From NCBI GenBank assembly GCA_947561585.1, contig CANNZV010003225.1, positions 1-64,000 on the forward strand: a stretch of 64,000 nucleotides of DNA. Direction: 5' to 3'. The notes under the pieces were generated by a model that saw only the letters and a list, made by a program, of their open reading frames with translations, was not told the origin of the DNA and searched no databases. Made by a program: the position numbers and the translations under genes. The stretch is from Caprella mutica. Lineage: Eukaryota; Arthropoda; Malacostraca; Amphipoda; Caprellidae. Shown piece by piece: positions 12,205 to 22,845 of the stretch; position 1 is the stretch's first letter, and every line of letters starts with the position of its first letter.

Positions 12205-12640
12205 AATTTGTACCTTCAATTTGTATCTTCAATTTGTACCTTCAATTTGTATGTTCAATTTGTACCTTCAATTTGTATGTTCAATTTGTACCTTCAATTT
12301 GTATCTTCAATTTGTACCTTCAATTTGTATCTTCAATTTGTACCTTCAATTTGTATCTTCAATTTGTACCTTCAATTTGTATGTTCAATTTGTACCTTCA
12401 ATTTGTATCTTCTATTTGTACCTTCAATTTGTATGTTCAATTTGTACCTTCAATTTGTATGTTCAATTTGTACCTTCAATTTGTATGTTCAATTTGTACC
12501 TTCAATTTGTACCTTCAATTTGTATGTTCAATTTGTACCTTCAATTTGTATGTTCAATTTGCACCTTCATTTTATACCTTCAATTTACACATTTAATTCA
12601 TATCTGTAATTTACACTTTTTATCTTTGTCTTCAATCTGT
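12205..12640. repeat. 13-bp minisatellite (TTCAATTTGTACC), about 30 copies
   Basis: Alternating TTCAATTTGTACC, TTCAATTTGTATC and TTCAATTTGTATG units. Because 13 is not a multiple of 3 and the unit lacks stop codons in the forward direction, all three forward frames are open. The long ORFs here are by-products of the repeat. Confidence 0.93.
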
Positions 12641-13142
12641 ACCTTTATTTTTTACCTTTTATGCCCCGCCCATAGCGTCACTGGGCAAATATTCTGAGAA
12701 TGTTTGGGCTGACATTAAACAGGAGCTAAAATTTAAAAATAAAAATAATGGAAATAAATACCAATGAATCTATTCATATCTATTCATCAAAAAGAGAAAC
12801 TGTAACATTTTATTTATTTCGATGAAAGTTATAACTATTAGAATATGTCTATTTTGTATATAAAATTATCACAAATAAATTTAAATATAAGCGATACAGG
12901 AATACTTTAAAATATTAAATAACAATGTTACAAATAATAATGAAAATGAATGATATCACGTATTATATATGACATAATTTCATTTATTATACATTGCTTT
13001 GTAATATATAATACACATATATAAATACGTAGAAAATTAATTACGTATACAAAGTGTTCCAGAAAAATGTATCATTTTCCTTGAAACATTTTAGTTTTTA
13101 TATAAATTGTGATAATTAAAATCGGTTTTAACAATAATTTAA
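12641..13142. other. intergenic DNA, nothing recognised
   Basis: AT-rich spacer. TACAAAGTGTTCCAGAAAAA near 13048 resembles the ACAGGGTGTTCCA-type ends of arthropod DNA transposons, but no partner end was found. Confidence 0.4.
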
Positions 13143-13331
13143 AAGGCTGCTTCACACATGTCAGGGACGTCACAGGTCCGTCTCCTCTCAGTGCTTCAGT
13201 GTCAGTGAGAAAATAAATCGTTACTTTAATTTCAATGGACATATTCACACAGTACCGGATCCTCTCAGTGATAAAAAAATCACTGACCAGAGACGTCCCG
13301 GACGAATCCCTGACATGTGAGAAGCAGCCTT
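13143..13331. mobile_element. MITE family M5 (about 190 bp)
   Basis: Terminal inverted repeats AAGGCTGCTTCACACATGTC and GACATGTGAGAAGCAGCCTT bound a ~190-bp element, with internal inverted pieces (CTCTCAGTG, GGGACGTC). The flanks read TAAA on both sides if the terminus is taken as AGGCTGC, a possible 3-4 bp target duplication. Non-coding and non-autonomous. Only one copy is in the window. Confidence 0.8.
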
Positions 13332-13657
13332 AAACATAAACTTATGTTTAAATTAGAAGCTGTAATCAATTTTAGTAGGCGAGCTTTACTTGCAAATACT
13401 TAATGACTTCCTAATTCCATCAGTTAAAGGTCTCCTTCACTCTAAATTCATAGAACTGAGGTTAACATATAACAGTTAGCAGAAAAAAAATTGTAATTAA
13501 TTATATAAGAAATATTCCCACTGAACCATCTTGTCCGTCTTTCTAGTAGATTAAATTGAAGAACAAGAAGGTTTACTACCTACATCTCGTATTGTCGAAT
13601 ATTTAATTGTAATCAGATATTTTGTTTCTTTTTAGGTATCTAATATTTTTTAGGGTA

Positions 13658-13705
13658 GGGTAAATTACGAATTATCGGTCAGTTTCACATCTTCGGTAAT
13701 ATGGG
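13658..13705 (+). mobile_element. solo left end of MITE family M1
   Basis: GGGTAAATTACGAATTATCG followed by GTCAGTTTCACATCTTCGGT matches the M1 left terminus. No matching right terminus was found within a few hundred bases. Confidence 0.55.
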
Positions 13706-14384
13706 GAAAAACGATATTATAATTTTTGGTATTTTGGTTGTCATTTATGATAGGTCTATCATTACTTGTTAATGTTTTGAATTGATCAGAAGTAAAACTT
13801 ATCTTTTTCTGTACTCAGAAAGTCGGAGGGAGCCGAACAACAACTAAAATAACATATAGAAAACGAATATAGAACCAAATTAGAAATTGTTTTCAGTTTT
13901 GTAGTCAGTAACCTTAGATCTATTGAATAGAGTGATAAACAATTTAGAAAACATGAAGGGAACCTATAACCAAATTTAATGTAATTTGCTTTAATATTTT
14001 TTGTTTATGCAGGATGGTGCATACGAATTTTTTGGCGTATTTAACCGAAAAAGGCTTATTTATTTACTAACCAAAAAGTTATTGGAATGGGGTTTAATGT
14101 TGAATTGCCCTCGATAAGCCCTGATCTTTCCCATGCGATTTCTTTCTTTAGGTCATAGCAAGAATGAAATCTTCAAAATGCCACCTCCATCATTGGAAAT
14201 ACTTCGTCAGTGAATTGAGGGGTAGTTACTTGGGTATACTTGTGGGTTATTTCTCACCAATTTTTGGGGTTTACTAACGGGTAAAAGATGTAGCTTTTGC
14301 TTCTGAAATGTTATTTGTTTCAATTGTTTGTAATGGAACATCGACAATCCTGATAAGTATACTGATATATATAACCCTCCTCCC
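13706..14384. other. intergenic DNA, nothing recognised
   Basis: No supported gene. A 63-codon minus-strand ORF at 14207-14398 overlaps the dispersed repeat that follows and has no recognisable content. Confidence 0.4.
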
Positions 14385-14590
14385 AGGTCATTAAACAATC
14401 ATGAAATGTGGAAATGATACGTAGTTTGTTGTATCCACTAGTTTGTCGTACTGTACACTTCGTTATTGTTTAATTACTTGCCAGTACAACAAAATAGCGG
14501 ATACAAAAAATTGATATGTATTTTGTTGTATCCGCTAGTTCATGTCGTACTGTATACTTCATCATTGTCTAATGACCTGTCAGTAATATA
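14385..14590 (+). repeat. dispersed repeat family (GTTGTATCCGCTAG), two tandem copies
   Basis: The phrase GTAGTTTGTTGTATCC(A/G)CTAG, then a GTACTG(C/T)ACACTTC-like stretch and TAATGACCTG, occurs twice here (about 14419 and 14515). It recurs at 28353-28425 and 60798-60872 (+) and, reverse complemented, at about 34043-34130. The common end is CCTGNCAGGGGG or its complement. No coding content. Confidence 0.7.
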
Positions 14591-15024
14591 TATTATAAAC
14601 TGATTTGAATCATCTCAATTAATACCAAAAACATAAGCTTCCCAAAAAAAAGTGGGCACAATTTTTTGGGACACCCTGTATATATATTTATTTCCCGTTT
14701 TCTACCCCCTTTCTTTTAACCACAAATAATTGTGATTAGCCACATGCGGGTAAAGTGACAGACTCTAGCAGTGACTTTTATTTACGACACTTGCTTTCAT
14801 TTTATTCGGTGAGTGCTTTTTTAACCTTTTATCACGCTCCCTTATGTCACGAAAACGTGTGCGAGCTGTAAAGGAACTCTAAAAGCTTAAATGTTGTAGA
14901 AAATGATCTATGCGTTCCTATTTGTCTCAGGAGTTATAATGATATTTTTTGTGTTAAACTCATGGGGAAAATAAATAAGAGAAACATAGACAGATTGGCG
15001 GGAATAAAGAGAGATGGGGTAAAT
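14591..15024. other. spacer with a transposon-like terminal phrase
   Basis: No gene seen. Around 14642-14680 there is a hairpin (CCCAAAAAAAAGTGGG, ACAATTTTTTGGGACACCCTG) ending in ACACCCTGTATA, a phrase common at ends of arthropod DNA transposons. Confidence 0.4.
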
Positions 15025-15890
15025 TACGTACTACCGTAAAATTACGTATTTCCGTACATTTACTTTTTGCCGATTCCCGAACAGTAACGTATTCCAGTAC
15101 AGTTACGTATTCCCGTACATTTACGTATTCCCGTACAGTTACGTATTCCCGTGCATTTACGTATTCCCGTACAGTTACGTATTCCCGTGCATTTACGTAT
15201 TCCCGTACAGTTACGTATTCCCGTGTAGCTACGTATTCCTGTACATTTACGTATTCCCGTTCATTTACGTATTCCCGTATAATTACGTATTCCCGTATAG
15301 TTACGTATTCCCGTATAGTTACGTATTCATGTATAGTTATATAATCCCGTACAGGTACGTATTCCCGTACAGTTACATTTACATATTCCCGTATAGTTAC
15401 ATATTCCCGTAAAGTTACGTATTCCCGTACAGTTATATTTTCCCGTACAGTTACGTATTCCCGTATTGTTACGTATTCCCGTACAGTTTCGTATTCCCGC
15501 ACATTTACGTATTCCCGCTTAGTTACATATTCCCGTACAGTTAAGTATTCCCGCACATTTACGTATTCCCGCATAGTTACATATTCCCGTACAGTTAAGT
15601 ATTCCCGCATAGTTACGTATTCCCGTACAGTTAAGTATTCCCGCATAGTTACGTATTCCCGTACAGTTACGTATTTTTGCATAGTTACGTATTCCCGTAC
15701 AGTTAAGTATTCCCGCATAGTTACGTATTCCCGTACAGTTACGTATTTTTGCATAGTTACATATTCCCGTACAGTTAAGTATTCCCGCATAGTTACATAT
15801 TCCCGTACAGTTAAGTATTCCCGCATAGTTACGTATTCCCGTACAGTTACGTATTTTTGCATAGTTACGTATTCCCGTACAGTTACGTTT
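15025..15890. repeat. 18-bp minisatellite (TTACGTATTCCCGTACAG), about 48 copies
   Basis: The unit is 18 bp, a multiple of 3, so one minus-strand frame stays open for 314 codons with a repeating hexapeptide (REYVTV) and a second frame is also open (RNCTGI). Variation falls on all codon positions and there is no signal peptide or unique flanking protein. I therefore treat it as a satellite, not a gene. Confidence 0.92.
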
Positions 15891-16189
15891 CCCGTAAACC
15901 ACATTCACTGGTGAATTCATAAAAATTGTTTCTTTATTAAGATAAATGTTCAAACGATTAAAGTAACACCCACTGTGACACGTTATATCAAACGGTCAGT
16001 AAATTTATATTATAAGTAACAACTGTACGAAATTGCGTATCGGTTGATATTACTTAACTCATACCTTGTGAACAAAATGGCTTAATTAAAGTTTTTAGTG
16101 TTATTCTAATTTCTGCTCTAATTTAAATCATTAACAATCATCAATACCTATATTACATTAACAATACAAATTGATAATTAACTTATTTT
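15891..16189. other. intergenic DNA, nothing recognised
   Basis: Short AT-rich spacer without features. Confidence 0.45.
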
Positions 16190-16453
16190 ACACTCAAAAA
16201 AATTGCGAGTCAACTTAACTCATCGCTTGCGTCAAGGCTGCAAAACTGCAACATTGGAGTCTTTTCTCTTGACTGGCTCTACCTGAGTCAATCTGACTAT
16301 GAATTAATTGTCAAAAGAAATCAATATGACTCTTGTTTTTGAGTGGAATGTTAGGATGAGTCAAATTGACTCACATTTTTGAGCCGGTTTTAGGACAAAC
16401 TGAAATCTCAAATTCTGAGTCAATTTGACTCGTATTTTTTTTTCTCAGTGTAG
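16190..16453. mobile_element. MITE family M6 (about 265 bp, GAGTCAA-rich)
   Basis: The left end TACACTCAAAAAAATTGCGA plus GTCAACTTAACTC mirrors the right end GAGTCAATTTGACTCGTATT plus TTTTTTTCTCAGTGTA. GAGTCAA/TTGACTC motifs repeat inside, giving several nested hairpins. Non-coding. Only this copy is in the window. Confidence 0.78.
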
Positions 16454-16614
16454 TATGTATATTGATGACGTCAGAGAGTTTATACTCTATTAGGTGTTTA
16501 TCTTCAATGACTGATGTTAAAATTAATTCACAGTATTATTTACTGTTAACTTAAATTTAGTTACAGTGAATTTGAAATCTTTAATTATAATCGATGATAA
16601 AAATATCATAAACC

Positions 16615-18132
16615 TACACACAGAGAACGGTTTTGTTGATACAACAAAAAAAAGTAGGTTTTTGGTTGTATCAACAAAATAAGTTAGTCAGCTATGAGCC
16701 ATCAAAATAATTTTGTTACAGTAAATATATATTTTTGTTAAGGTTTTTTTGTTATAGTTACACCAGAATTTTTAAGGTAACAGTAACTAGAGCTTATTAG
16801 TTATAGTAACATTACAATACTGTTACTTCAAAAAATGTAATTTTGTTATGTCAACAAAAAGTATAATTAAAGCAACACAAATAATTTTCTGAAGTAACAA
16901 AATCATTTTGTAATTTTAACTGAAAAAATAGATTATGCTGTTTTAATTACTATTTCTTATTATATTGCATATAGTGTAAATATAAATTTGGCTGTATATC
17001 AATTAGATTAATGTTACAAGTTTTTATATACAAATTAAATGGGAATAAATGAACATAGAAGGGAAGTGGTACATTCAGGACTCGAACCGACGATCTCCAA
17101 TCTCCAGTCTGCGGCGCTAAGCTCTCAGCCATCCTGGACATGGTAGAAGTAGAATTGGAATGAACTATAAGCAATATGAAAACATGCATGCCTTTTAAAG
17201 TTACTATAAATAAATATTATTTAATATTCTATTGATTTCGTATCTTTTCTTTTTTATAATAACAAGCAATAGAACATTTAAATTAAATATTTTTAAAATA
17301 GCTATCTATTAATATTTATCAATTCCCTCCTACCTACCTAGTTTCTTACTAGGTGTTATCAATCAATACCTACATAGATACCTACTAGTGTGTATCATTA
17401 CTTACGTAGTTATGATACGTAAATAAGGCTTTGGAATGAACTTGCTGCAATATGTATCAATATTTTTACCATTAAGATTTGCCCCAAGACTCAATGCATT
17501 ACTTTTTCCCGCGTAAAACAGATGAGGGACATCACGCGTGGGACATACGTGGGAATATCGATGCAAAATAGCACTCAAGAAACACGTATAAATTTATATA
17601 TATATTGATTCTGTACGAACAATGAATACATATTATGGTAATTTGAAATTTATATGAAGCCTAATAACAAAAAGAAATGGCAGATAATTATTACTAATGA
17701 TAATATAATATTGTTAATAGTAAAAAATATATCAACAAAAATATAATATTATTGTAGCAAAATTATTATTTATAAAGACAAAGGTATTTTGTTAAACAAC
17801 AATGTTATATTTTAACTAAATTTTTCAAGTTACTACTACAAAAACATTTTGTTATAAATAAAAAAACATTTAACAATATTATATTGTTATTATAGCAATA
17901 TTAAAGTTAATATGAACAAAACTTTTTTAGTAACCTTAACAATATTCCATAACAAAAATTGTACTGTTAACTTAAAAAAATATTTTGTTGTAGTGAAGAA
18001 ATCTTTGAACAATATTTTATTGCTGATTTAACTCAATTGATGGTTAATATAACAAAATTTTCCCATTACCATAACCAAATGTTATCGACAAAATACGTTT
18101 TGTAAATTTAACAAAACCGTTCTCTGTGTGTA
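16615..18132. mobile_element. 1.5-kb foldback-type element with 23-bp perfect TIRs
   Basis: TACACACAGAGAACGGTTTT at 16615 is mirrored by AAAACCGTTCTCTGTGTGTA ending at 18132; the perfect terminal match is 23 bp (through GTT/AAC). From each end inward run about 300-400 bp of irregular TTTTGTTA/TAACAAAA motifs in both orientations, so both arms can fold back repeatedly. The centre (about 16950-17640) is different sequence and contains a tRNA-like module. No transposase ORF is present. No clear target-site duplication was seen. Confidence 0.75.
17076..17140 (-). pseudogene. tRNA-like / SINE-head sequence
   Basis: On the minus strand the text TGGCTGAGAGCTTAG (17117-17131) matches an RNA polymerase III A box and GGTTCGAGTCC (17078-17088) is a perfect B box, with tRNA-like spacing. 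The acceptor stem does not close and the anticodon stem does not pair well, so this is not a functional tRNA. It is best read as a tRNA-derived SINE head or a decayed tRNA lodged in the foldback element. Confidence 0.6.
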
Positions 18133-18387
18133 CGATAAAAATTTATTCAATGCAAAAACAATTGTTATCTATCCTAATATTATGATAATTATTGACTGTC
18201 GTCTTTCGTCGGACATTGCAGACTAGAAATTCCCACGACTATATCCGAAATTTTGTATTTAGTGTAATCGGCAAATAATAAATGACCTGACGAAAAATTC
18301 TAGCTGGGTACTAACCTAATTAAACTAAATTAACAATTACATCTAAGCACAGCAACAATTAATTATAAAACAGATCAAACCAATACA

Positions 18388-18540
18388 GGGTAAGTTAGGA
18401 ATTATCGGACGATTCCATGTTTTCGATCATGTTATTAGTATCCGTGATACCTGCAGGTATCATGGATACCAATTAATATGAAAAGGTAAACCATAATTAT
18501 TATATTCTTTTATCTCTTATGATCGGAAATGTGGAACTTA
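18388..18540. mobile_element. MITE family M1 with nested CTGCAG palindrome
   Basis: The left end GGGTAAGTTAGGAATTATCG plus GACGATTCCATGTTTTCGAT faces a truncated right end ATGATCGGAAATGTGGAACT. The loop contains GTATCCGTGATACCTGCAGG and its mirror (about 18439-18471), the same palindrome found inside the unrelated M2 element at 8704-8737. Confidence 0.72.
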
Positions 18541-18702
18541 TATATTTTTCTATTTTAATTTCTTATCAGTTTGTAGCAGCAAAGTTGGCAACATTTCCCC
18601 ACTATTTGGACCATTCTTTCGATCATTGAACACCAAAATGTCACTTTCCACTATCGGTATCGGAGACATCGTCACGACTGAATATCGGAGAGAATGGGTG
18701 CC
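18541..18702. other. spacer, nothing recognised
   Basis: Unique-looking spacer with TATCGG motifs leading into the next array. Confidence 0.4.
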
Positions 18703-18925
18703 TTATTGATATACCGATAGATGCCGATATTGATGTACCGATATTGATATACCGTTATATACTTCTATATTGATATACCGATATATACCGATATTGATGT
18801 ACTGATAGATGCCGATATCGATATACCGATAGATGCCGATATTGATGTGACGATATATACTTCTATATTGATATACCGTTAGATAACGATATTGATATAC
18901 CGATATATACCGATAAATACAACAT
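18703..18925. repeat. GATATACCGATAGATGCC-type degenerate minisatellite
   Basis: Irregular tandem repeat of 17-19 bp sub-units (GATATTGATATACCGATA, GATGCC), arranged in longer blocks of about 55-80 bp. The long minus-strand ORF is a by-product. Confidence 0.82.
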
Positions 18926-19269
18926 ATAAATATGATGCTTTGTGTCTCTATACTATTGCGGCCCAAAAGAAAATCAGACCGTAAAAGTAAGTCAAAGTCG
19001 CACGTTAATTACAACTTTTTATATTTTCAAACATTTAGGCTTTTAAATATGCTGAAAAAAAAACATTAATAACATATTTTTTGGCTATTCTTCATCATTC
19101 AAGACGGAAATCAAGATATTAAATGCGCGTTGCTTTTTATATATAACCTGTAATATAAGTAAATCAAGAAAAAAAAATTATACTAGTTAACCGTAAGCCT
19201 ACCCTTTTTTTGCGTCATCTTTTAATTTTATTTACTGTCTTGAGGTACTGTGGATGAAAATAATATAAA
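18926..19269. other. spacer, nothing recognised
   Basis: AT-rich spacer between two arrays; no gene evidence. Confidence 0.45.
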
Positions 19270-20182
19270 AGATGAGTGACCAAACGGTCGAATAACCAAA
19301 AGGTCAAATGACCAAAAGGTCAAATAACCAAAGGGTCAAATAACCAAAAGGTCAAATAACCAAAGAGTCAAATGACCAAAGGGTCAAATGACCAAAAGGT
19401 CGAATAACCAAAGAGTCAAATGACCAAAGGGTCAAATGACCAAAGGGTCAAATGACCAAAGGGTGAAATGACCAAAGGGTCAAATGACCAAAGGGTCAAA
19501 TGACCAAAGGGTCAAATGACAAAAGGGTCAAATGACCAAAGAGTCAAATGACCAAAGAGTCAAATGACAAAAGGGTCAAATGACAAAAGGGTCAAATGAC
19601 AAAAGGGTCAAATGACCAAAGGGTCAAATGACCATAGGGTCAAATGACCATATGGTCAAATGACGAAAGAGTCAAATGAACAAAGGGCCAAATGACCAAA
19701 AGGTTGGATGACCAAAGGGTTGAATGACCAAAGGGTCAAATGACCAAAGGGTAGAATGACTAAAGGGTCAAATGACCAAAGGGTCAAATGACCAAAGGGT
19801 CAAATGACCAAAAGGTTGAATGACCAAAGGGTCAAATGACTAAAGAGTCAAATGACCAAAGGGTCAAATGACCAAAGAGTTGAATGACTAAAGAGTTGAA
19901 TAACCAAAGCGTTGAATGACCAAAGGGTCAAATAACCAAAGGGTCAAATGACCAAATGGTTGAATGACCAAAGGATTGAATGACCAAAGGATTGAATGAC
20001 CAAAGGGTCAAATGACTAAAGAGTCAAATGACCAAAGGGTCAAATGACCAAAGAGTTGAATGACTAAAGAGTTGAATAACCAAAGCGTTGAATGACCAAC
20101 GGGTCAAATAACCAAAGGGTCAAATGACCAAAGGGTTGAATGACCAAATGGTTAAATGACCAAAGGGTCAAATGACCAAAGG
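19270..20182. repeat. 16-bp minisatellite (GACCAAAGGGTCAAAT), about 57 copies
   Basis: Regular 16-bp spacing with variants GGGTC/GAGTC/GGTTG and ACC/ACT/AACC. GACC and GGTC are complementary, so each unit contains a short inverted repeat. A block of about 180 bp (CAAAGCGTTGAATGACCAA context) appears twice at about 19800-19930 and 20000-20130, showing block duplication. Confidence 0.94.
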
Positions 20183-20497
20183 TACCATCACGTATAAATA
20201 TTGTCGTGAGTGGTCAATTATCGTGATGTACCAATATCAAGTTCAGGGTAACTCCTCAAAATAAAAGAAACTCTACAAATTCCCTGTGGTTTTCTTTGAA
20301 TAAAACATAATTTATACCACATTGAAATTTGGTTTATTTATTTCATATTAAAATATTTTTCAGTATTTATACATTAAATATTTTCCATAATCTATATATA
20401 GAGATATTTTTCCGTATAGAAATGCATTCCAGTCATTTAATAAGTATACATATGTCACTTATTCATCATATTATGGTTCACGTACCAATAGAAAGAG
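20183..20497. other. spacer, nothing recognised
   Basis: AT-rich spacer; the 143-codon ORF beginning at 20329 runs through the following hairpin element and is not supported. Confidence 0.45.
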
Positions 20498-20547
20498 TTA
20501 TGGTGGGCCATAGAAGATTAAGAGAAATATTCTATGGCCCCACCATA
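20498..20547. repeat. single hairpin of the GGTGGGGCCATAGAA family
   Basis: TTATGGTGGGCCATAGAAGA and TTCTATGGCCCCACCATA pair as a nearly perfect stem around a short AT-rich loop. This is the minimal single unit of the family that is tandemly expanded at 7137-7383. Confidence 0.8.
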
Positions 20548-20914
20548 CCTACCTACACTGTAACTAATATATTTTATCAAAATGAAAGCATGTTACTTTA
20601 TTTCCTATGGTTATTGCCCATGCATTTGGTTTGCTTTCCTCAGAGTGCTGGCAATGCTCTAAAAAGCGTCCATTGGTCTAATGTAAATAAATTAGTTGAA
20701 ATTACTTACAAGAGGGGTTTGAATTGTGTTTCTTGCATTTTATATTTAAAAAATTATTAAAATTTATAATGAATAAATAGTTCCATTTTTTTTTCATCAA
20801 GTAATTTAATCCTTTTTTTTACTTTATTCTTTATCTGGAAGCAGTGGACCAAAATAATAACTACTTTTATATCTAACTAACGAAATAACATTTGTACTGT
20901 AACGTTTAAATGGG
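20548..20914. other. spacer, nothing recognised
   Basis: AT-rich spacer ahead of a microsatellite; no gene evidence. Confidence 0.45.
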
Positions 20915-21604
20915 TTAGTACTGTTACTTGTACTGTTACTTGTACTGTTACTTGTACTGTTACTTGTACTGTTACTTGTACTATTACTTGTACTGTTACT
21001 TGTACTGTTACTTGTACTGTTACTTGTACTGTTACTTGTACTGTTACATGTACTATTACTTGTACTGTTACTTGTACTGTTACTTGTACTGTTACTTGTA
21101 CTGTTACTTGTACTGTTACTTGTACTGTTACTTGTACTATTACTTGTACTGTTACTTGTACTGTTACTTGTACTGTTACTTGTACTGTTACTTGTACTGT
21201 TACTTGTACTGTTACTTGTACTGTTACTTGTACTGTTACTTGTACTGTTACTTGTACTGTTACTTGTACTGTTACTTGTACTGTTACTTGTACTATTACT
21301 TGTACTGTTACTTGTACTGTTACTTGTACTATTACTTGTACTATTACTTGTAATATTACTTGTACTGTTACTTGTACTGTTACTTGTACTGTTACTTGTA
21401 CTGTTACTTGTACTATTACTTGTACTATTACTAGTACTAGCATTTGTACTATTACTTCATTTACTTGTACTATTACTTCATTTACTTGTACTATTACTTC
21501 ATTTACTTGTACTATTACTTCATTTACTTGTACTATTACTTCATTTACTTGTACTATTACTTCATTTACTTGTACTATTACTTCATTTAATGTACTATTA
21601 CTAG
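20915..21604. repeat. 12-bp then 21-bp tandem repeats (ACTTGTACTGTT)
   Basis: About 45 copies of ACTTGTACTGTT (with CTATT variants) pass at about 21440 into seven copies of a 21-bp unit (ACTTCATTTACTTGTACTAT plus T). The second unit looks like the first with a 9-bp insertion, so the array changed its unit length once. Unit lengths that are multiples of 3 make the long ORFs on both strands (YCYL and VTVQ repeats). Confidence 0.94.
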
Positions 21605-22845
21605 TAAGTACTATCACTATTATGACATAACATTACCCATATAATACACTAAAGATACGTAAAAATCATTCATGAATACCATATATCAATATAAATATAA
21701 TGCACCAAATCATACCAATTCTTATTTCAATTCTACAATGGTTTCAACAAAAAATTATATATCTTATTAATCATATATTCTATAATATATAATCATTTTA
21801 AAAGTATGTAATTGGATAAAGTTATAATTACCAGGATGCGAATTAAACACCACATTAAATTTCAAAAGGTTTTTTCTAAAGCAAATGTATTAAAATATTA
21901 AAATACTTCCATTGTGGAGAGAACTATAGCATATACCTAACGAGTTAATTAGTAATTACTAAATACATTTTTTTATGATAACTTATATTTTTATGCGTTT
22001 TTTCAATCCTAAAAACTTTTGTAAATTTTATTCTATATTTAATTATTTTTTAAATACGGTAATACGAATTTGAACCCTGTTATCCTAATAGTTTCAAATC
22101 CTTTTAATTAGCCTCTTCATTTCCCTCCTTACATCCATGGTATTCAATATATCTTTTCCTGGTGCTATTAAACTATATTGAAATACAAGTAAAGACTATT
22201 TAGTTTTAAATCTTTCTTTCTATAATTATTCGTATGATATTTGAGTAAGTTCAGGGCAAAAGCTTATGAGTTTCTCATGAGTTTTATGATGCACTTTAAG
22301 AGGTTTCTAATTATTCATTAACATTAACATATGTTTTGGCCTTAAAGAGTAAATACTAATTAATATTTAGTTATAATATAAAGTTTAGCCGCTTTAATAT
22401 ATCCAGTCTTCCGCATTTACAAGTTATGAATTTATAGGTGAATTTTAAAGATGGTTTATTCTGACAGTTTTATTATTTCAAGTCACATAGCTAATAGATA
22501 TTGTTAAAATAATAATGATTGTTAAAACCTTAATACAATTTAATTTAATTTAACGTTAGACATTCATCACCAATCTATTCTATAATAATAGCCGCGTCCG
22601 TCTGTCTGTTCGTGTGTCGCACTTTTATTAAGAAATAAATATTAAAAGGAAAGACAAATCATTTGTGGCAGTATCATGACTACGGGCTACAATGATATTG
22701 ACATTAATTATTAATTAAAATATTAAATTTATATTTTGGCTTTTGAGAAATTTTGTTTTGCTTTGTGTATCCATAATAAGTACTTGCATTCGAATATAAT
22801 TTAGATTCATTAACTGGTACTGTACTAGTTTAATATATTTTTTTC
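21605..22845. other. AT-rich intergenic DNA, nothing recognised
   Basis: No exon-like or transposon-like feature except a GC-richer phrase (GCCGCGTCCGTCTGTCTGTT, about 22592) typical of dispersed repeats. Otherwise featureless. Confidence 0.5.

Noticed and set aside
12173..12697. Three overlapping forward ORFs (CTFNLYLQFVPSI repeats)
   Set aside because: A 13-bp unit reads through all three frames with the same residues, which is the signature of a satellite and not of a protein.
14960..15904. A 314-codon minus-strand ORF with REYVTV repeats as a repetitive protein gene
   Set aside because: It is an 18-bp minisatellite. A unit length divisible by three keeps frames open without selection, a second frame is open over nearly the same stretch, and there is no promoter, signal peptide or unique domain.
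17076..17140. A functional tRNA gene
   Set aside because: A and B boxes are present but the acceptor and anticodon stems do not pair properly.
20329..20760. A 143-codon ORF as a gene
   Set aside because: It runs straight through a hairpin repeat of the GGTGGGGCCATAGAA family, and its residues match nothing I know.
20877..21617. Long ORFs on both strands (VTVQ and YCYL repeats)
   Set aside because: By-products of a 12-bp repeat without stop codons on either strand.
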